Positions 38,801-53,800 of a stretch of 64,000 bases of DNA are shown here, piece after piece; the stretch's first letter is position 1; each line of letters starts with the position of its first letter. Position numbers and translations under genes: made by a program. Where the stretch lies: assembly GCF_001522545.3 (NCBI RefSeq), contig NC_031774.1, positions 25,429,824 through 25,493,823 on the forward strand, given 5' to 3'. Source of the stretch: Parus major. Its lineage: Eukaryota; Chordata; Aves; Passeriformes; Paridae. The notes beneath the pieces were generated by a model. It was not told where the DNA came from. It was given only the letters and a program-made list of their open reading frames with translations, and ran no database searches.

Positions 38801-41800
38801 GGGAAAACACCCACCAAAAGAAACAATAACAACAAGCCACAGCAGAAAAACAAAGCCTTGTCTTGATAGTTAAGATCAAATAACTCAGGATTACTCCTTG
38901 GTGTCAATTACAGAAAAATTTCTGTGCTCTTATCTTGGTCTTACCATGTTGTTCCAGATAAACCAGTGATGTATGAGACACAGTCCAAGACATTCATTTC
39001 CTGCACACTGAGGAGGTGAGCATACATGGCTGTCAGAGCTCTGGTTCCACCTCCCGTTGTCATGATTGCCACCACAGGTACCTGTTCAATCCCAAAATAC
39101 ACGTATTTAGTGACATGGTCTAAGAAGGGACAGAGACATCTCTGATTAGAATGAGAAATTTACACCACTGATAAAGTAGTAAAAAATATGGCACCAGTCC
39201 AATGTGAAGAAAAACCTGAATGAATAATGGGGCATGTAAGGGGTAAGAAATACTTCATATTTCCCTCTGTCAAGCAGCTCTGCATTAGAACATGAAATTC
39301 ATTACCACATTTTTAGTGCTCTGTTTGAAAACCATTAATACAGAGCAGCAAAAATTAGAGGACCTTCTTTCAACTGAATCAGATTATTGTCAGATACAAG
39401 AGACCAGAAAATATCAGTGCTGTTTCCATGACTTTCCATGTGAGCAGTAAAAACTTCTCTTTTCCTGAAGTTTGCTGAAATTATTGTACAGTTATTCCAC
39501 AGGCCATACTAGAAATGTCATGACTGATGGATTTAGGAGCACAGGCCAATTCAGAACCCCTGATTCCAGAGGCTGTGACACCACTCCCTTTTAATGAAAG
39601 GAGGGAAAGAGAAATCATGCTCACGCCAGCTAACACATGTATATACAGTACTATGTATGCAAGAGAGCAGCAATTACTTGCTTCTGTGATCATAGAGAAG
39701 TCCAGGGACTGGAAGTCTTAGGAAAAGAATTAATTCATATACATGAATTGGCTTCTTTAACAGTAAAAACAGCTATTATGCATTGGAGTGAATGAATGTC
39801 ATGTACAAATCAAAAGAATACAGAGAGATTGTATGTTCTGCAGGGAAGTATGGGCTCTATATCTGAGGGGGAGGGAATGACCCATGAAAGGCAGAGTCTT
39901 GCATCTGAAAGATCCAGCTCTGCAAGAACACAGTTTAGGTCAAAACAAGAAAATTTATCATGTCTGCATTTGAGTTTAGGCTTCACACTCCAGTCATGGG
40001 TGCATAATTAAAAAAAGAAACCTGATTTTTCCTCTGCCTTAAAACCTCTGTTATCAATCCTGTTTGCTGAGCAAGAACATGCTGAGCAGATGAAGTCAGA
40101 TTGGCAGCGTGCTGTGCTCACACAACAGGAGCTTAGATGGTGGCACAAAGGGTAAACAAAACACAATCCAGTTTCAACCATGAGGGAATGAAGTGATGAA
40201 TCCGCTGTTCAGATCTGGCCAAAAGGAAACTTTGGCCTTGGTTCTGAGGTCACCTAAGCCCTTCTCTACTTTGTGGGGCAGACTGCTACTGAGCACAAGG
40301 CTAGATTCTCTAGGGCTACAGGCTTTTTATTCATGTTTATGATGAGTACTCATTTCATCCCTAGAACAGAGAAAAGAAGTCAGCTGTAGCTTGCACAGGA
40401 AACTACAAGGTTTCCAAGAAAATGTGACCGTCAATGCTGTGTTTTGACGCTCACCTGTGCAGAAAGCAGAGAATAATTATATCTCAGATACCTCATTGTC
40501 CTGCAAGTCCTCTTCCAGATGGAGAATGTCCTTCAAGGCAGCTGCAACCACCTTCTTCCTCTTGCGAATGAAATCCTGTTCCTGGACACACAGGTCAAAC
40601 CCCAGGCGCACATCTAGGTCTTCCTGGCTGGAACAGGGAGCAGGTATCATACATCACATTTGTGGTCTAAGCCACCATTTTAATTCCTTTACTTCCTAAG
40701 TAGACATGCCTTCACTAGCAGGTCTTTATAAAGCAAAGCAGGAAGATATTAAATGTTCTGGTTTGTTCTCAGAGAAAAACAGTCCATTTGCCTTTGAACT
40801 GAAAGGAATTTTTTTTCTTCCTGCCAAAGATGCCTGGAATTAAATACAGCTACAAATAACAGCCGCTCCTTTTCAGACATAAATCCAGAAGCCTGCAGAG
40901 GGCAGTGTTTCAAAGGTGGCTTTTAAAAGTTGTGCAAACTTCCACTAATGCCTGCAAAACGTTCTTCTACTGAAGTTGCAGATTTACATGCTCAGGTGTT
41001 CCCTTGATGTCTATAAGCACTACATTTGTGGTTTGAAAGCTGCTATGAAAATCTTGCATAGGCGTTCTAAGGAAGAAGTTTTTCAATGACAGTGGTGAAC
41101 TGTATGCATATTTCATAGCATATTTACTGAAAATAAACAGCATGATGGAAAAAGCACCTGCTTTTCTGGAAGTTCTCTTCTGTTGCAATATACTACATAA
41201 TGTAGCGTATCCATCTTATAAATTTTACTAAGGTCTGAAAAATATTCCAAAATGGTGTGTTTCGTTGGTTTAGAAATAAGCAATCCCTTCATTGAATTTA
41301 TTTGCATTTATCTATTTGAGTAGACATTAAAACAATAAATGCAGGTACATTTATTATTTCAATTTTTTTCACATCTTAGAGTATCCAGGCACTCTGATTT
41401 TGATCTTTTAGTGGAAGGAAAACAGCTAAAGAGACCTTTTGGGAAACAGGGTTTTTTCAATTAGTTTTGAAATGTTGCTTTTATTGAGAATTTGCATTTG
41501 GCAATAAATAGTAGATGTCTACAGTGTGTCTACAGTAACCTTTACCATGTAATATTGATTGCAGCACAGTATGAACAGAAAATTGGTGTATTCTTTATAA
41601 AACCTTTTCTTAAATCCCCATCCCATTACAAAATCTTCATTGCTGAAAATCTTTGCATTATGTACTGAATGCATTTTATTTTATAGCCTGAAATGAAGAT
41701 GGACCAGCATTCAGGACAAAGGCAGTAACAGTGGGATCGGAACTTGATTTACAACTATCTAAATACAAAGAACCAGGGGAAAATCCACAGGTGTCTTACC

Positions 41801-44800
41801 ATTTTTTCACCTTAAGGAGCAAATCAAATTTTCTGTGCTGAAAATTGAAAAGGTACAATAATGATTATTTATATTTTGTTTAGGATAGTCCCTTTCCCCC
41901 AGTCAGACTAAGACATGTATCTTTCTAGTCATCACAACACCTACAAAACTCTGAATCTCAAAAAAAAATGTTATCTCTTCTCAATATTTCAATAGTAACC
42001 AGAGATGTGCACTGATTTAATAGATGAAGACTTTAGTACACTATCATCTGTAGTCCACATGTTATCTCTCCCATAAAACTTGGTGTAGCTTGCCTGGTGC
42101 TAGTTAGCTACACAAATAAATACCAGAAGAGCTGTAGTGCTGCAGCTCACCTCCCTGGAAGGATCCACCACTGAAGATGGGTGTTGAAACCAGAGCCTCT
42201 CCCAAAGCAAGGGGAAGCCAGAGAGGCTGAGCACCCCACCAATGTGGCTCAGTTTGCTTCCTGGGGCAGTGTGCCAGGCTGCAGCCTCACCACTCTGTCC
42301 CAGAGGCACCCAGTCATCTCCAGCCTCGTTAAGGACATGGACAGTACAAGGAGCATGAGCCACAGCTTAGCTGTTTTTCTTCTTCCCCCTTTTCCCTTGG
42401 ATTTCCCATTTTACTTTGCTCCAAATAATTCACTTCACTATGCATTGCCCTAGATTGGAGGGAGGTTAGAAAACAGCTGTCTGTATAAAGAGAAAAGGCC
42501 TTTGGTTTCTGCTTCATGCAAATCAGAAAGAACTTCCAAAAACTTGCAAAGGATTCCCCATGGCCAGCACACACTCACCTCACCAACTACTTCCTTCTCG
42601 GTGGGGAGTGACTTCAGAGGGATTGTCAAGGGGACACTTCTCCTCCTTGGTCCACATGACATGCAAGTACACTGAAAAGGAGCATGGAATGCTTTTTGGT
42701 TAAAACAGAAATGTCTTCCTCTTGCTCCCTACTCACATGTAAATGTCAGGTCATAGAACTGTCTGTGTTGTCTACCATGTTCTGGAATAACGTACAAAGG
42801 TGGGAAGCTTCGTCTTCTTCCTGAGTGCAACATCCAGGGAGGGTTGCTTGTATCTGGCATAGTGGAAGAAAGTGGGATCTGGGAGAGGGGAGCGGGAGTC
42901 ACAGCCCACTGAAACTGTCTGGGTTTCTTCAAAGGATCCTCTCACTGTAAATGTTAGCTCATTCTCTAAAACAATGAGATAAAATGCATACACAAAGTTA
43001 CTTACAATTGTAAACAAAACGAGAGAGGAAAAAAAAACCAAGCAAAAGGTAGCTTTGAACAAATTCCTTCTCCTCTTCCTTTATATTTGGAAATCTGTAT
43101 TCTTAAAGTGATCCAAACCCCAAACCTTTCAGGTGACTGTATCATTATAATGTGCTGAGCAAGAAGTCAGATGGGAATGTGACATGGATGGCACTGAATT
43201 TTAGATTGCTGCTTTTCTGTTGCAGTTTCATCATGACACGGTGAATACAACCAGGTACTTTGCATGGTAAATAATCCTCATCCCACGCCAAATAATGAGC
43301 TGAAGAAGTTCTCAGCCCCCTGCAGCAGATGACCCTATTTATATGAACAGCTTAGGTAATCCTGCCAGTGTGCGTTATGCATGCTCTGAGGTTGCCTACC
43401 AGATCCAGCCCCTCAGGGGATGTGGGCAGAGGAACTTCTAGATTCTGGATCTTGACCAGGGTCAGGCAGGAGCCAGCTGCTGAGTGGCTAACCCCTGCAA
43501 AAAATGAGGTGTTTCTGTGCATATGCGTAAGTCAAAGTGACAGAGATCCTGAGCAAAGTTAACGCCATGGACTAGAACACCTGAGGAAGCTTCTTCAGGG
43601 TTTAGCAGTACTGCAGCAAAGGTTTGCAGAATCTTAGCTTGGGTTTTAGATACATTCTGTACAAGCATCTGATTCCAGTTGTTTCTAGTCTGGCACAAGA
43701 CTCTCCGTGAAGTCAGAACCCTGAACCTGTACCTGCTGCAGGACTGGTGGCATTCCCTACTGCAAATTTTGTACAGATCACCTTAGATGTGATCAATTAA
43801 TACCTTAGTAGCTTGCTGATGCAATGTCCAGGCCTTGTTAGAGACAATATTTATTTTAAGAAGTAATAATCTTACCCGAAAAACGCCTCTTTTGCCTCCT
43901 GCTGTCCAAATGAACTTCCAGACAGGCTTCTTCACGACACTATGGTAGGTGTGATGAGGACAGAGAATTAGATAACTCATCCAGCCACCACACCACCAGT
44001 GCTGGCAGATGTTGAAAGGATCACTGTAGGAAAGGCCATTGTTTGAATGTGGGGGCCAGCTGTGTTGGACAGTTTTGCCAGGCACAGTGAATGTGAGAAT
44101 TAATTTATTGTCACATGGGAAGATGGTGCTATGCTAAATTCACATTGTCATTTTCAATGGATGCAGACAAAACAAGGGAAAATTATAATAGCCAGAAGGC
44201 TCCTCTAAGATCATGTTGGTCTCCTTAAAGATAAAGCTCCTAAGAGAAAGTATCATTAAAGAATAAAGACTTTCCCTCACTGACACTATAGTCAGCCATG
44301 GTAAGGAATGATGTGGGAAACAACACAAAAGAACAAAACACTATTTTACCACTATTGCCCCATTTGTGATGATGGTTTCAGGAAGACCCCGGCTGGAAAA
44401 GAACAAATGATATATATTTTATAAACAATATGTTCTGGATACTGTCCTGAACTGAACACATTTCTCTCTCTAATTTTTTTATTATTATTGTTCTCCTTAC
44501 TCCTTCTTATTATTTCTGTAAGTATGCTCCCTTGACATTAGATGCCACATAATGACCCAGCAGAAATTATTAACTTGCTGTAAGGCACCTGGAAAGTCCT
44601 TGCAACAGCCTTAGTAACACAGGCATGACACAAGCTGGGTAGCAATGTTCTCCACAGACATGATTTTCCCAGAAAAAACTGTCCAGTAAATCTGCAGACT
44701 TACTGCAGTGGGATTTCCCAGCCAACTCTGAACTATGTAAGACAAAAATCTTAAGAGAAAGTCACAGAATAAAAGATTCTCGACTCCTCTCCATGTCATG

Positions 44801-47800
44801 GCATTTTTCCTTTTGTACAATAATTTTTTTAATGCACATATTAAGTTTGGAAAAACTTGTCTCTGGCTCTTAAGGTGATACTGGATCTACAAAAGGTTTC
44901 CCTGCACTAATGTATAAATCCAAGCTGCCAACAATAATAGGGTTTTACTCACATGGTCTCCAATACAAACTCAACTTCCAGCTCCTCCTTGCCCTGAAAA
45001 TAAAATAAAAGAAGCTGTCTCAAGTAGCATGTACAGAGGTTTTCAAAGTAACCTTAATTTTTGCAAGCACTGTATCCTTTACATTTAATAAGTAAAAATA
45101 TTCTGTTTTGTACTTCCTATTATCAGCATTAAATGACTGAAGCAGCTTTTTCTCCCCCAAGGGAAAGTTCTCAATTGTACTTGCAGAACTAAGAGTGTTT
45201 GATACTTATAAATCTCCCTAACAAACCCACTTCACACTTTCTTCTCTGCCAGCTTCCATATACTGAACACGATATGCTAAGGCTTAGTATTTAGGAAAAT
45301 ATTGTGGAAACAGATCATTTCCCTGTGCTTGCATTGTTTTGGTTTTTATAGTCTTTATGAGGATTAGATAAACTCTTATTTTCTATCAGATTATTGAAAG
45401 TGCAAAGCTTCCATAAAATTGCATCTACTCTGGGGCTTGGGAATTTGGCCATGACCTGCGCCAAAGGAAACCAACAGGAATTTGAGAAGGCCATCTATTT
45501 TGTCACTGATGTGCAGTTTCCAGGATGTTAATAAATTTTGCTACATTTTTATCACCAAGCTGGTCCTGGCGGTAAAACCAGAAGAGACAGTACATCTCTT
45601 CAAACAGAGGGGAGAGAATGGACATCATGCTGTACTAAATATGTGACCAAGCTCTTACCTCTGTGTTTAGTGGGAATGCCATAAAAACTCTTTCCCCAAG
45701 AGGGAGTTTAGCTACATCAAAAAGCACAATTGCACGGTCATCATCACGAATGACGTCATCATCAGAAACAGTAATTTCCAGAACATTCTGGGAAAAGAAA
45801 TGAAAAATATCCAATTCACTAGCATGTATGACATGCAAGAAGTATGACATTCTGTAGCTCTTCCAGGCTTAGTGTCAGCTTTATAGAGAGGAAATAGAAA
45901 AGTATTGATGAAAAAGTGTGAGAAGGAAGAGTAAGAAAGGGAGTATAAAGAACCAAGTAAGGTAAGAACCAGATTTTAGTCTTGTCAACTAAAGCTGTAC
46001 TGAGATCTCTTTTGGGTCAGCTGTTATGCTTTTAAGTAGATCTCATAAAAAATGCAATCTTCTAGGGAGGAATATGGATTGCCAAAAGTCCTGTATTACT
46101 TCATATGGGATAGATGGGCAATAGAGATTACTTCATATTAATAATCACCTTTCTAGATCCCTGGATATTCTGCTTTCAGAAATACCTATTATTTTTCAAA
46201 TACCTGCTCACAGGTATTTGAGTGTAGTTCAATTTGCAGCAGCAAACCAATCTTAATCATACTAGAATTTGGCATTAACTCCTGCCATTACTTCATGTCC
46301 TTTCAGAAAAAGATGTGTTTTTCTGTTACAGTGTAATTTTATATTTTCATTTCATTTTCTCTGTGTTGTCACTGTCATGGGTCCCATCAGCCTCCCCCAA
46401 GGAGGTCAGACTCTCATTACCCATACATAAATAATAACTGTCTGTTATGAGTAAAAACTGGATTCCAGCAAAGCCATAATTGTTTTGCTTCAGCTTACGT
46501 GGGGAATTTTAAGTAAACCCAGAAATGCATTTGAAGACATTTCTAGTTTAGGGGTTTGGGGCTAAACTGAAAGACACTGCCCAGAGATAGATGAAAAAGA
46601 GAGGTTTTGGGTTGTTTACCTTGACTTTTCTCTGTATCCGGAAGTAGAAAGTTTCATTCCACACAGGATTTCTGCAGTTTTTGATGGTTTTGGTGTGGAA
46701 TATTTCATCTGAAGCTGTAGGCAACCAGAGCCTCACATAGCAATCAGATTGGCTTACTGTAAAAACATAAGCACAAAATATCTGGCAGAGGAGGCACAAT
46801 ACAAGCAGTGGAGATGTTGAAATGATCTGTAGCTTCAACATGGGTGAGAGATGGGCAGTTCTTTCTGATAAACGTTGGCCAAACCAGGAAGATAGAAATC
46901 ACACAGCTGGATGAAATTAATTTGTTCAACACAACACTATTTTTAATAAACAATGTATTGAAATAATTATGCATAATCTTGTACATTCAAAGAAAAAATA
47001 CAATCCTAACTAACAAATTGAAAAGTGTGTCTATTCAAGAGTCTTGCTCCATATCAAAAATTTGGCAGGCAGAACTGTGGCAGAGGCAGTGTTACTTCAG
47101 ACCCTGAGAGGGATTGCACATAAATTGTCTCTGTAGCAATTTAACTTCGTGAGAAATATCAAAAGAATCAGGTTTAAGTCTGATTCAGATAGTACATGTC
47201 TGGCATACCTGGTTATTAACTCCTTATGACTGAAAATTAATTATTCCAGTGACCTTGATCATCATCTCCCCAGGCAGGGTAGGAAGGGAGAGGCCTACCA
47301 GCAGTACAATTGCTGCTTCAGAAGCTCAGTAGGAACTGGAGCCTTTTCCTGGTGTTTGCTGATGCCTGAAGGATCTGGAACCTAATTCCTACTTCACATC
47401 TCTTCCCAGGAAAAGCTAAGTGGCAGAAAGGATTTGCATCTTGTGGATGGAGGGAGTGGAGTGAGGTAGCACTTGCTCTAAGTTACCATCTCCCATAGAT
47501 CCTGGACCAAGGGAGCACCAAAGAGTTTCTCAGACCTTGGGCAGGAACTTTTCCAGCAGCAGCTAGAAGGGTTGATCCATCCTGTTCTGTAAACATGGGC
47601 TTTGGCAAGAAAAGAGGAGGAGTCTGGTGCTCTGGCAGTCTACAGAGAGAATCACCTCATGAGCAGGGAGAAGAGCACCTACTGTCTGTAAGCACGGTAG
47701 AGGTCCTGAGTCAGTTCCTCAAGGTAAAGAGCGAGTTCATCCCCGTGTCTTTGTTCAGGATATATTGCTTTGGGATATTTTGCTTAAAAAAAGGGTGTTG

Positions 47801-50800
47801 CCTGAAATCCAGAGACCCTGTGACTGGGACATGCTCAAGGGAAGATACCTGTCAATAAGGGAGATCCCCATGTAACACTTTGTGCTGAATCTTGAAGGAA
47901 TTTCTTGACACTGCCAGGAGTTTTCTCTTTACAAGGTAGTAGATTGCCTGTCTTTGAAATTATTTCCACTGACAACATTTCAGAGTCTCGTATTTTAACA
48001 TAAAGGAGATGATAGGGTAATACGTTGACTTCGGCAATTACCAGTATAATATTTAATCTACTAGGAGTGGGAGGGCTGTGCTTGCTGATCTGTCTGATAA
48101 CTGAAAGTTCTTCCCTCACTGGCTGCCTGACAGCCTGTTGAGCTGTGATGTACTCATCCTGATTAATGGTATCGCTGCCTCTGATCTACAGAGCCTGTAC
48201 AATAGCCAAGAACTAAGTGTGGTTTCAGGGCATCTGGACCATCCCTCCTCTCATTAACACACACACAACTGCCAGTCTCAAGTGTCCCAAAAACATGAAT
48301 CCAGCATCTCCAAAATTGCCAAAGTGGATGAGGTGGCATGTGATTCAGAAATTAACATTTCTGAGCTGACTCAAGACATAATTTCTCTCCCTTTTAGTTT
48401 CTAGCTATTTTAAATTTCATTTTTTCATCACACATTGTAAAAAAATAAGACTTATGATAGAACTGAGAAAGCCTGTAGTGTGAAATCTCTGAGACGGCCA
48501 TGAATGGACACCTGCAGCACTTATGAATGTCTTTTGTTACTGTTTGACCTGGAATTTACTGATTTTCTAGAGTGTTTTCTTTGGCAAAATATCTTCATGA
48601 GGCTACTTTCTAAAATTGCCATCTGCTCTATGGGGAGAAGCTGAGTGAGCTGAGACTCTTCAGCCTGAAGCAGAGAAGGCTTACACAGTCTTGTCAATTT
48701 GTGTAAATGCCTGATAAGAGGAGAGGAAAATAAAGAAGTCTGCATCGGATCACCCCGTGGTGCCCAGTGGAAGGTAAAAGGAAGTGGACATAAACCAAAA
48801 TGCAGGGAATCCTACTGAAACATAAGTAAAAATTTCACTTTTACCATGACACTGTAAACACTGCCAAATACTGTCACAGATTGCCCAGAAAGGTTGCGAG
48901 GTCTCTACCCTTGAGGATATTCAGAACCCAAATGGAAATGGCTCTGAACAACCTACTGAAGCCAATCCTGTTTATGGCAGGGGTCTGGACTACACAGTCT
49001 CCAGAAGTGCCTTCACACCTCAGCCACTTTGTGTGATTCTGCTGTAACAAGGCTAGCCGGCCCCAGAAAAATTACATAACGGTGTTAACAACTCCTGTAT
49101 GCAAATTTCACCTTGAAGATGGGGCGAGGTAATACCACTAGGACAAAGTACATTCCCTTCCTGTGAAGAAAGGGGACTACGCCACATGTGGTTTTGCCAC
49201 AATTCATCTACAGTCCATACCAGTGTGGAGAGGTTATTGTTTTCCATAGAATTCCTGTGATTTTCTATGTTTTCCTTTAATTTTACTGACAGTAAAATTC
49301 CCATGCTGTGAGTCTAACTGAGCTTATTTATTTCTGTAGAAGTGGAAGTTCACTTCTGCTAGGCTAAACTGTGAGGCAAACAGTGAGATAAATAAAAAAT
49401 AACAGGATAGTTGAATATCTGCTGAATACTATGATGACTATTGTACCCATACTATATGGGAACCCTTGAAATGACTAATCAGCTTGCATTGCTCCCTCTT
49501 ATCCCTGAAAAAAGTGTACAAGAGAGCTACTGAAAATGTTCCAGTTTATTCATTGCTACCTGAGAGCTAATACAAACAAACAAACAAACAAAAAAAAAAA
49601 AAAAAAAATTTCTATTAGCATTTTCTTCATGTTTTAGTTGTAATGCAGTTGCTGGACTTTACCAGTTTCATGCCATGCCAGGCCCTTCAATGCATGTATT
49701 GCAACTTCCCTAATGTCACCTCATGTGAATGCTGAGACATCTGCATGTCTCTTTGAAAGCCAGCACTAAGACACCCTGATGTCCTTTTCCAATTCATAGC
49801 TTCGGATTTAATTTCTATTGTGGTGAGACTTCTTCTCAACTCTGTCTTAGAGCTAAAGATTGGTTAAAAATACAAGACCAAAAGAAGTAGATCAGAATTG
49901 CAGCCACGTGTGGTACTCTGTCAGAGTACAGTCCTGTGAGGTGTACCTGAGGTGAACCATCCCATGCTAAAAGCACTCATCTCCATCACAGGTAAGGAGA
50001 AAATTACAGCACTGAAAACCAAAGCGTATAAGAAAAACTATTCATAAGAACAATGAATGTAAACTACAAAATCCCATCTGTCCTGTTACTGCATTTCGTA
50101 ACACCAAAACGAAGAAATAATTTTCTCCTAGTGAAATATTCTTCACCTGCACAGACAGGTTCTCCTTGAATCCTGGTTTACTACAGCTTGCTTAAGAGGA
50201 GGAGGAGAAGAACCGCTCCCATTTCTCAATTGCTGGACATGATATTTGGGAACATTTTCCCTCACCAGCCACATACAATACAAACAGAATTAAGGATTTA
50301 CTCCTACTGCTATCTGAGAGAGGATTTGAACTTGGCTAAGAGCTCTACCAGCATCCTGGTGCAACACTCATTTGTAAGCACAGTATTACTCTCTGTGGTT
50401 TACTTGTGGAAATAACAAGAGCTCATAGATCTACTGTGCTTCATCAGCGATGTCTTTGACCAGGGACGAACAGAGTCCCCGTGGGAATGAGCACTTCACC
50501 CAATCCAGCCATTTAAGTCAAGTGGCAAAGTAGGATTTTCTCCCTGGAGCAGATTCAGTGGGTGCAGTGCCTGCTGCAGTCCTAGATCAATGTTTCATAT
50601 CTGGTCACCTCTCCCTCCTGTGCCACTGTGCTCCCACTGGCACCACTTGCTTTCCTGGGACAGGGCCATTAGTGCCACCTTCACTAGCTGTAACCTCCCT
50701 CATTTTTTTGCACTTATTTTCTGCATCAAAACTAACCCCTAATGTCTCTGAAGAATGACTGTTTTGCAAAGGCTCCAAGTGTCCTACTGCAGAACTGACT

Positions 50801-53800
50801 CATTTCTTCTGAAGGAATAATACAAAAACTTCCACAAAATAATTTCATAAGATGTTAGAGGACAAAGTCTCTGAGCTCTTCTTTTATAAATATGTAAGGC
50901 CTCTCTTTGTTCAAGGTGAAAAACCAAAGGAAGATCTGAAAACAAAAGGAAGAGTTGAGGGAGAGGAGTAATTGTTCTGACATCTCAGCAAAGACGAACA
51001 GGTTTGTTTCCACAGCGGAGAAAGTTTCCACATATGCATCTTTTCTACAGTAGAAAATATACCTAGTCACATTTCAGCCCAGGACTTTAGCTTTCTTCCT
51101 CAGCTCTGACAGCCTCTTGATTTAGCAAGACTTCTCTCAGAGAAGTTACTGTGTCCCAGAAAACAAATCACCTGTCAACCTGAAGCTCACTCCAAGTTAT
51201 TTCTTACTGGGACACAGAGCTCCTCACTTCCTGCAGTTCAGGAAGAGCACTGCAAACCTCAGCACCAGTGAGGCCAAATGCGTCAGACGTGACACCACCA
51301 CTCTTCACCTCCTCTGTGTTAATGAGCCAGAGCCTGTGCTCCAGCAGCAAAGGTCATCCCTTGGAAGGTGGCATCAGCTGGTAGGCTCCCACAGTTTCTG
51401 AGAGCAGTACTGCCACAGAGACATCTTTAGTCTTCAGGACTAAGTGAGATCCAGTGGAGCCCAGCAGAGTTTTGCTCTTTCACATGGTGGAGAGATGAGG
51501 TAACTGCAGGTCTGTTCAGCTGCGCTGCCTAAGGGCATGGATGAAGTTTGCTTCCACTTCTGCTGCCTCAGGGCAAATCCCCTCTCTTGGTACCTGGGCT
51601 TCAGGCATGTCAAACAGGTCGATCCCCTCACTGATCCTCTGTTTGTCCATAGAGCAGGGACAGTGGGGTGTCAGCTGTCAGGTTTAGGGGTTGCCATGAA
51701 ACAAGTAAGCGCTAATGACAGTGAAAGTGGGCCAGGCTGGGAGCTTGGTGCAGCTGTGCGGCCACCCCGTAGCTCACTTGATTAAGGAGAGCAGCTGGAA
51801 GGTGTAGACAGTCTGTGCCATCATGGTTCTCCTCTCCCATCACCCAGCTCCTTCTCCAGCTTTTTGGGAAACAGTCCCGGGAAGGGGTGTCGGCAGCAAG
51901 AAAAGAAGCTAATATGTTGTGAGGTGCCTCAGGGAGGCAAAGAGTTTCAGAGAAGCATTGTTAAAGTGAGAGGCACGGCTGTAAGCCACGTGTGTGAATT
52001 TTGACACCCTGTGTTGGGGAATGGGCTGTGTGAGCCCTAGATGAAGTTATCTCACCCCAGACCTCTTGGGAGGAGTGGCCCAGGAGTTCTGATTGGGTTT
52101 GAGACCCTGGAGTTTCTCCTTTGTTGTGTTTTTAGTGGTCTCTAACCCTAAACTCCACCCTCAAAGGTGGAGTCCCTCAAGAGTTCTGTCCCTCAAAAAC
52201 CCCTGCCCTGCCTCTGTTTGGGGCTCTCTGTCTCTGGGTATGAATTGCTCCCATGCTGAATAAATGGTTTCATGAACAGAGGCCCATCTCATTGTATTAC
52301 ATACTGGTTCCCAGAAACTGTGGCTTCCCTGGACATGATCCTGCAGTTGCTGACTACAGCACAAATACAACATTTTCCCTGTCATCTCATCCTGACCAGA
52401 TATTCCTCCCACATATGGGGAGCTCTTCGGAAGTAGTGACACCATGAACAGAGTTAGGAAACATGAGCTTCTGTAAAAGCACTGATTTCCAGTTGAAAAG
52501 GTGCAAATGGACATACCTACCAATGACCCAAAAAGTCATTATTTTACTGAAGGCTGCATACAGTCTTGGACTGAGGAGGCGAATTACTATTGCAAAACAG
52601 GTGCCAGACTGTAATAGACTCAAACTTTGATGGAACTAATTCCTTTCTAATACCCCCACCACCTTCATAGCCAAACTGCACGGAGCACTGCAGCCTGGTG
52701 ATGACACTGAGCGCTTGCAGGGCAGCAGGATGAGTGTAAGTGATCTTATCTGGGTGCCCTTCTCTCCAGTGCCCACAGTGAGATCAGGGAGTGCCACAAA
52801 AGTTTGAGTCTGACCATGATTACTAATTGGCATAAAGGTTAGTTAGAAGTACAGTGGAAAATAATTAGCCCAGGTCTAACAAGAGCATTTGCGTGGTAAT
52901 AAGACAGATACCAATTATACATAGCATGAGGCATATGTTGAAGAGGAACATCAGTCAGTATAGAGGAGACCACAAAAGGGGCAGGCTGACAGCAGGGATA
53001 TGAAAGGGGCCAATTGACCCATTCAGGAGGAGTCAACTGTTTTCTTTTCGGTTTAATTTTTTTCTTTTTGTGCCAAACTCAATCAGCATGTGCTGTCTAC
53101 AGGCAAAGGTGGAACATCAGATTTCAGAATAAGCTTGGATTTCATCCCAGGCTTGTGAAACACACATCCCATGGATCTTGAGGTGCATATTTTAAAAAAA
53201 ACGAGCCAAGATTAAGTTGGGTGCATGTGATAATGAGGAATATCAGTGGAAATATACAGAAGTGGTGTTCCCTGAAGCCAGGATTTGGCAATTAAATCAA
53301 AGAAAAATGTAGAAACTCTATGACTAAACTATCTGGTATGAGTGCACTTGCAACAAACAGAGAGAAAATGGAGCACTGCACATGCTGAAAGAGATGGGAA
53401 GCCAGCATACAGGCAGAAAAAGCAACTCAGAAGTGGCTGCACTAGATGGAAAAGGTGGCTTGTTCCTGGATTTGACACAGAGAAACTGAAAATCTAGGGA
53501 AGTCTGAAATATGTTATTACAAAAACTGTCAGTCTTCTACATATATTTCACAGCCAGACAGCATCTGTATCAGATGCTTATGATCAGTTCTCCAGGGGAA
53601 AGATCATATGGCTGAGGAAAGGCTAGGTAAACATAATTTTATTATTCTCATTAGCACACAGTAGCATGTCTAGTTATTTCAGGTTTCTGATACTTCAAAT
53701 GCATTCAAATTTTAAAATAAAAATGCTAAGCTAAAAGAACATCAATTGCAGTGCAAAATCAAGCACTTGAAAGCTACAATATTTCTTTTTTGAATTGTAC

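Larger units (their letters stand above)
42966..46619 (-). other. PLA2G4E: PLA2G4E introns 4 to 8 (between exons 4 and 9)
   Basis: Apart from exons 5-8, listed separately, the four gaps longer than 300 bp (42966-43875, 43940-44349, 44393-44952, 44994-45658) and 45788-46619 hold no recognised gene or repeat. Confidence 0.75.

Noticed and set aside
42772..42830. Apparent one-base frameshift in PLA2G4E exon 9, making the gene a pseudogene
   Set aside because: The frame meets a TAG only if the downstream GTGAGT donor is used. The in-phase donor GTACGT at 42795 joins exon 10 cleanly and gives the expected cysteine-rich linker, so no frameshift is needed.
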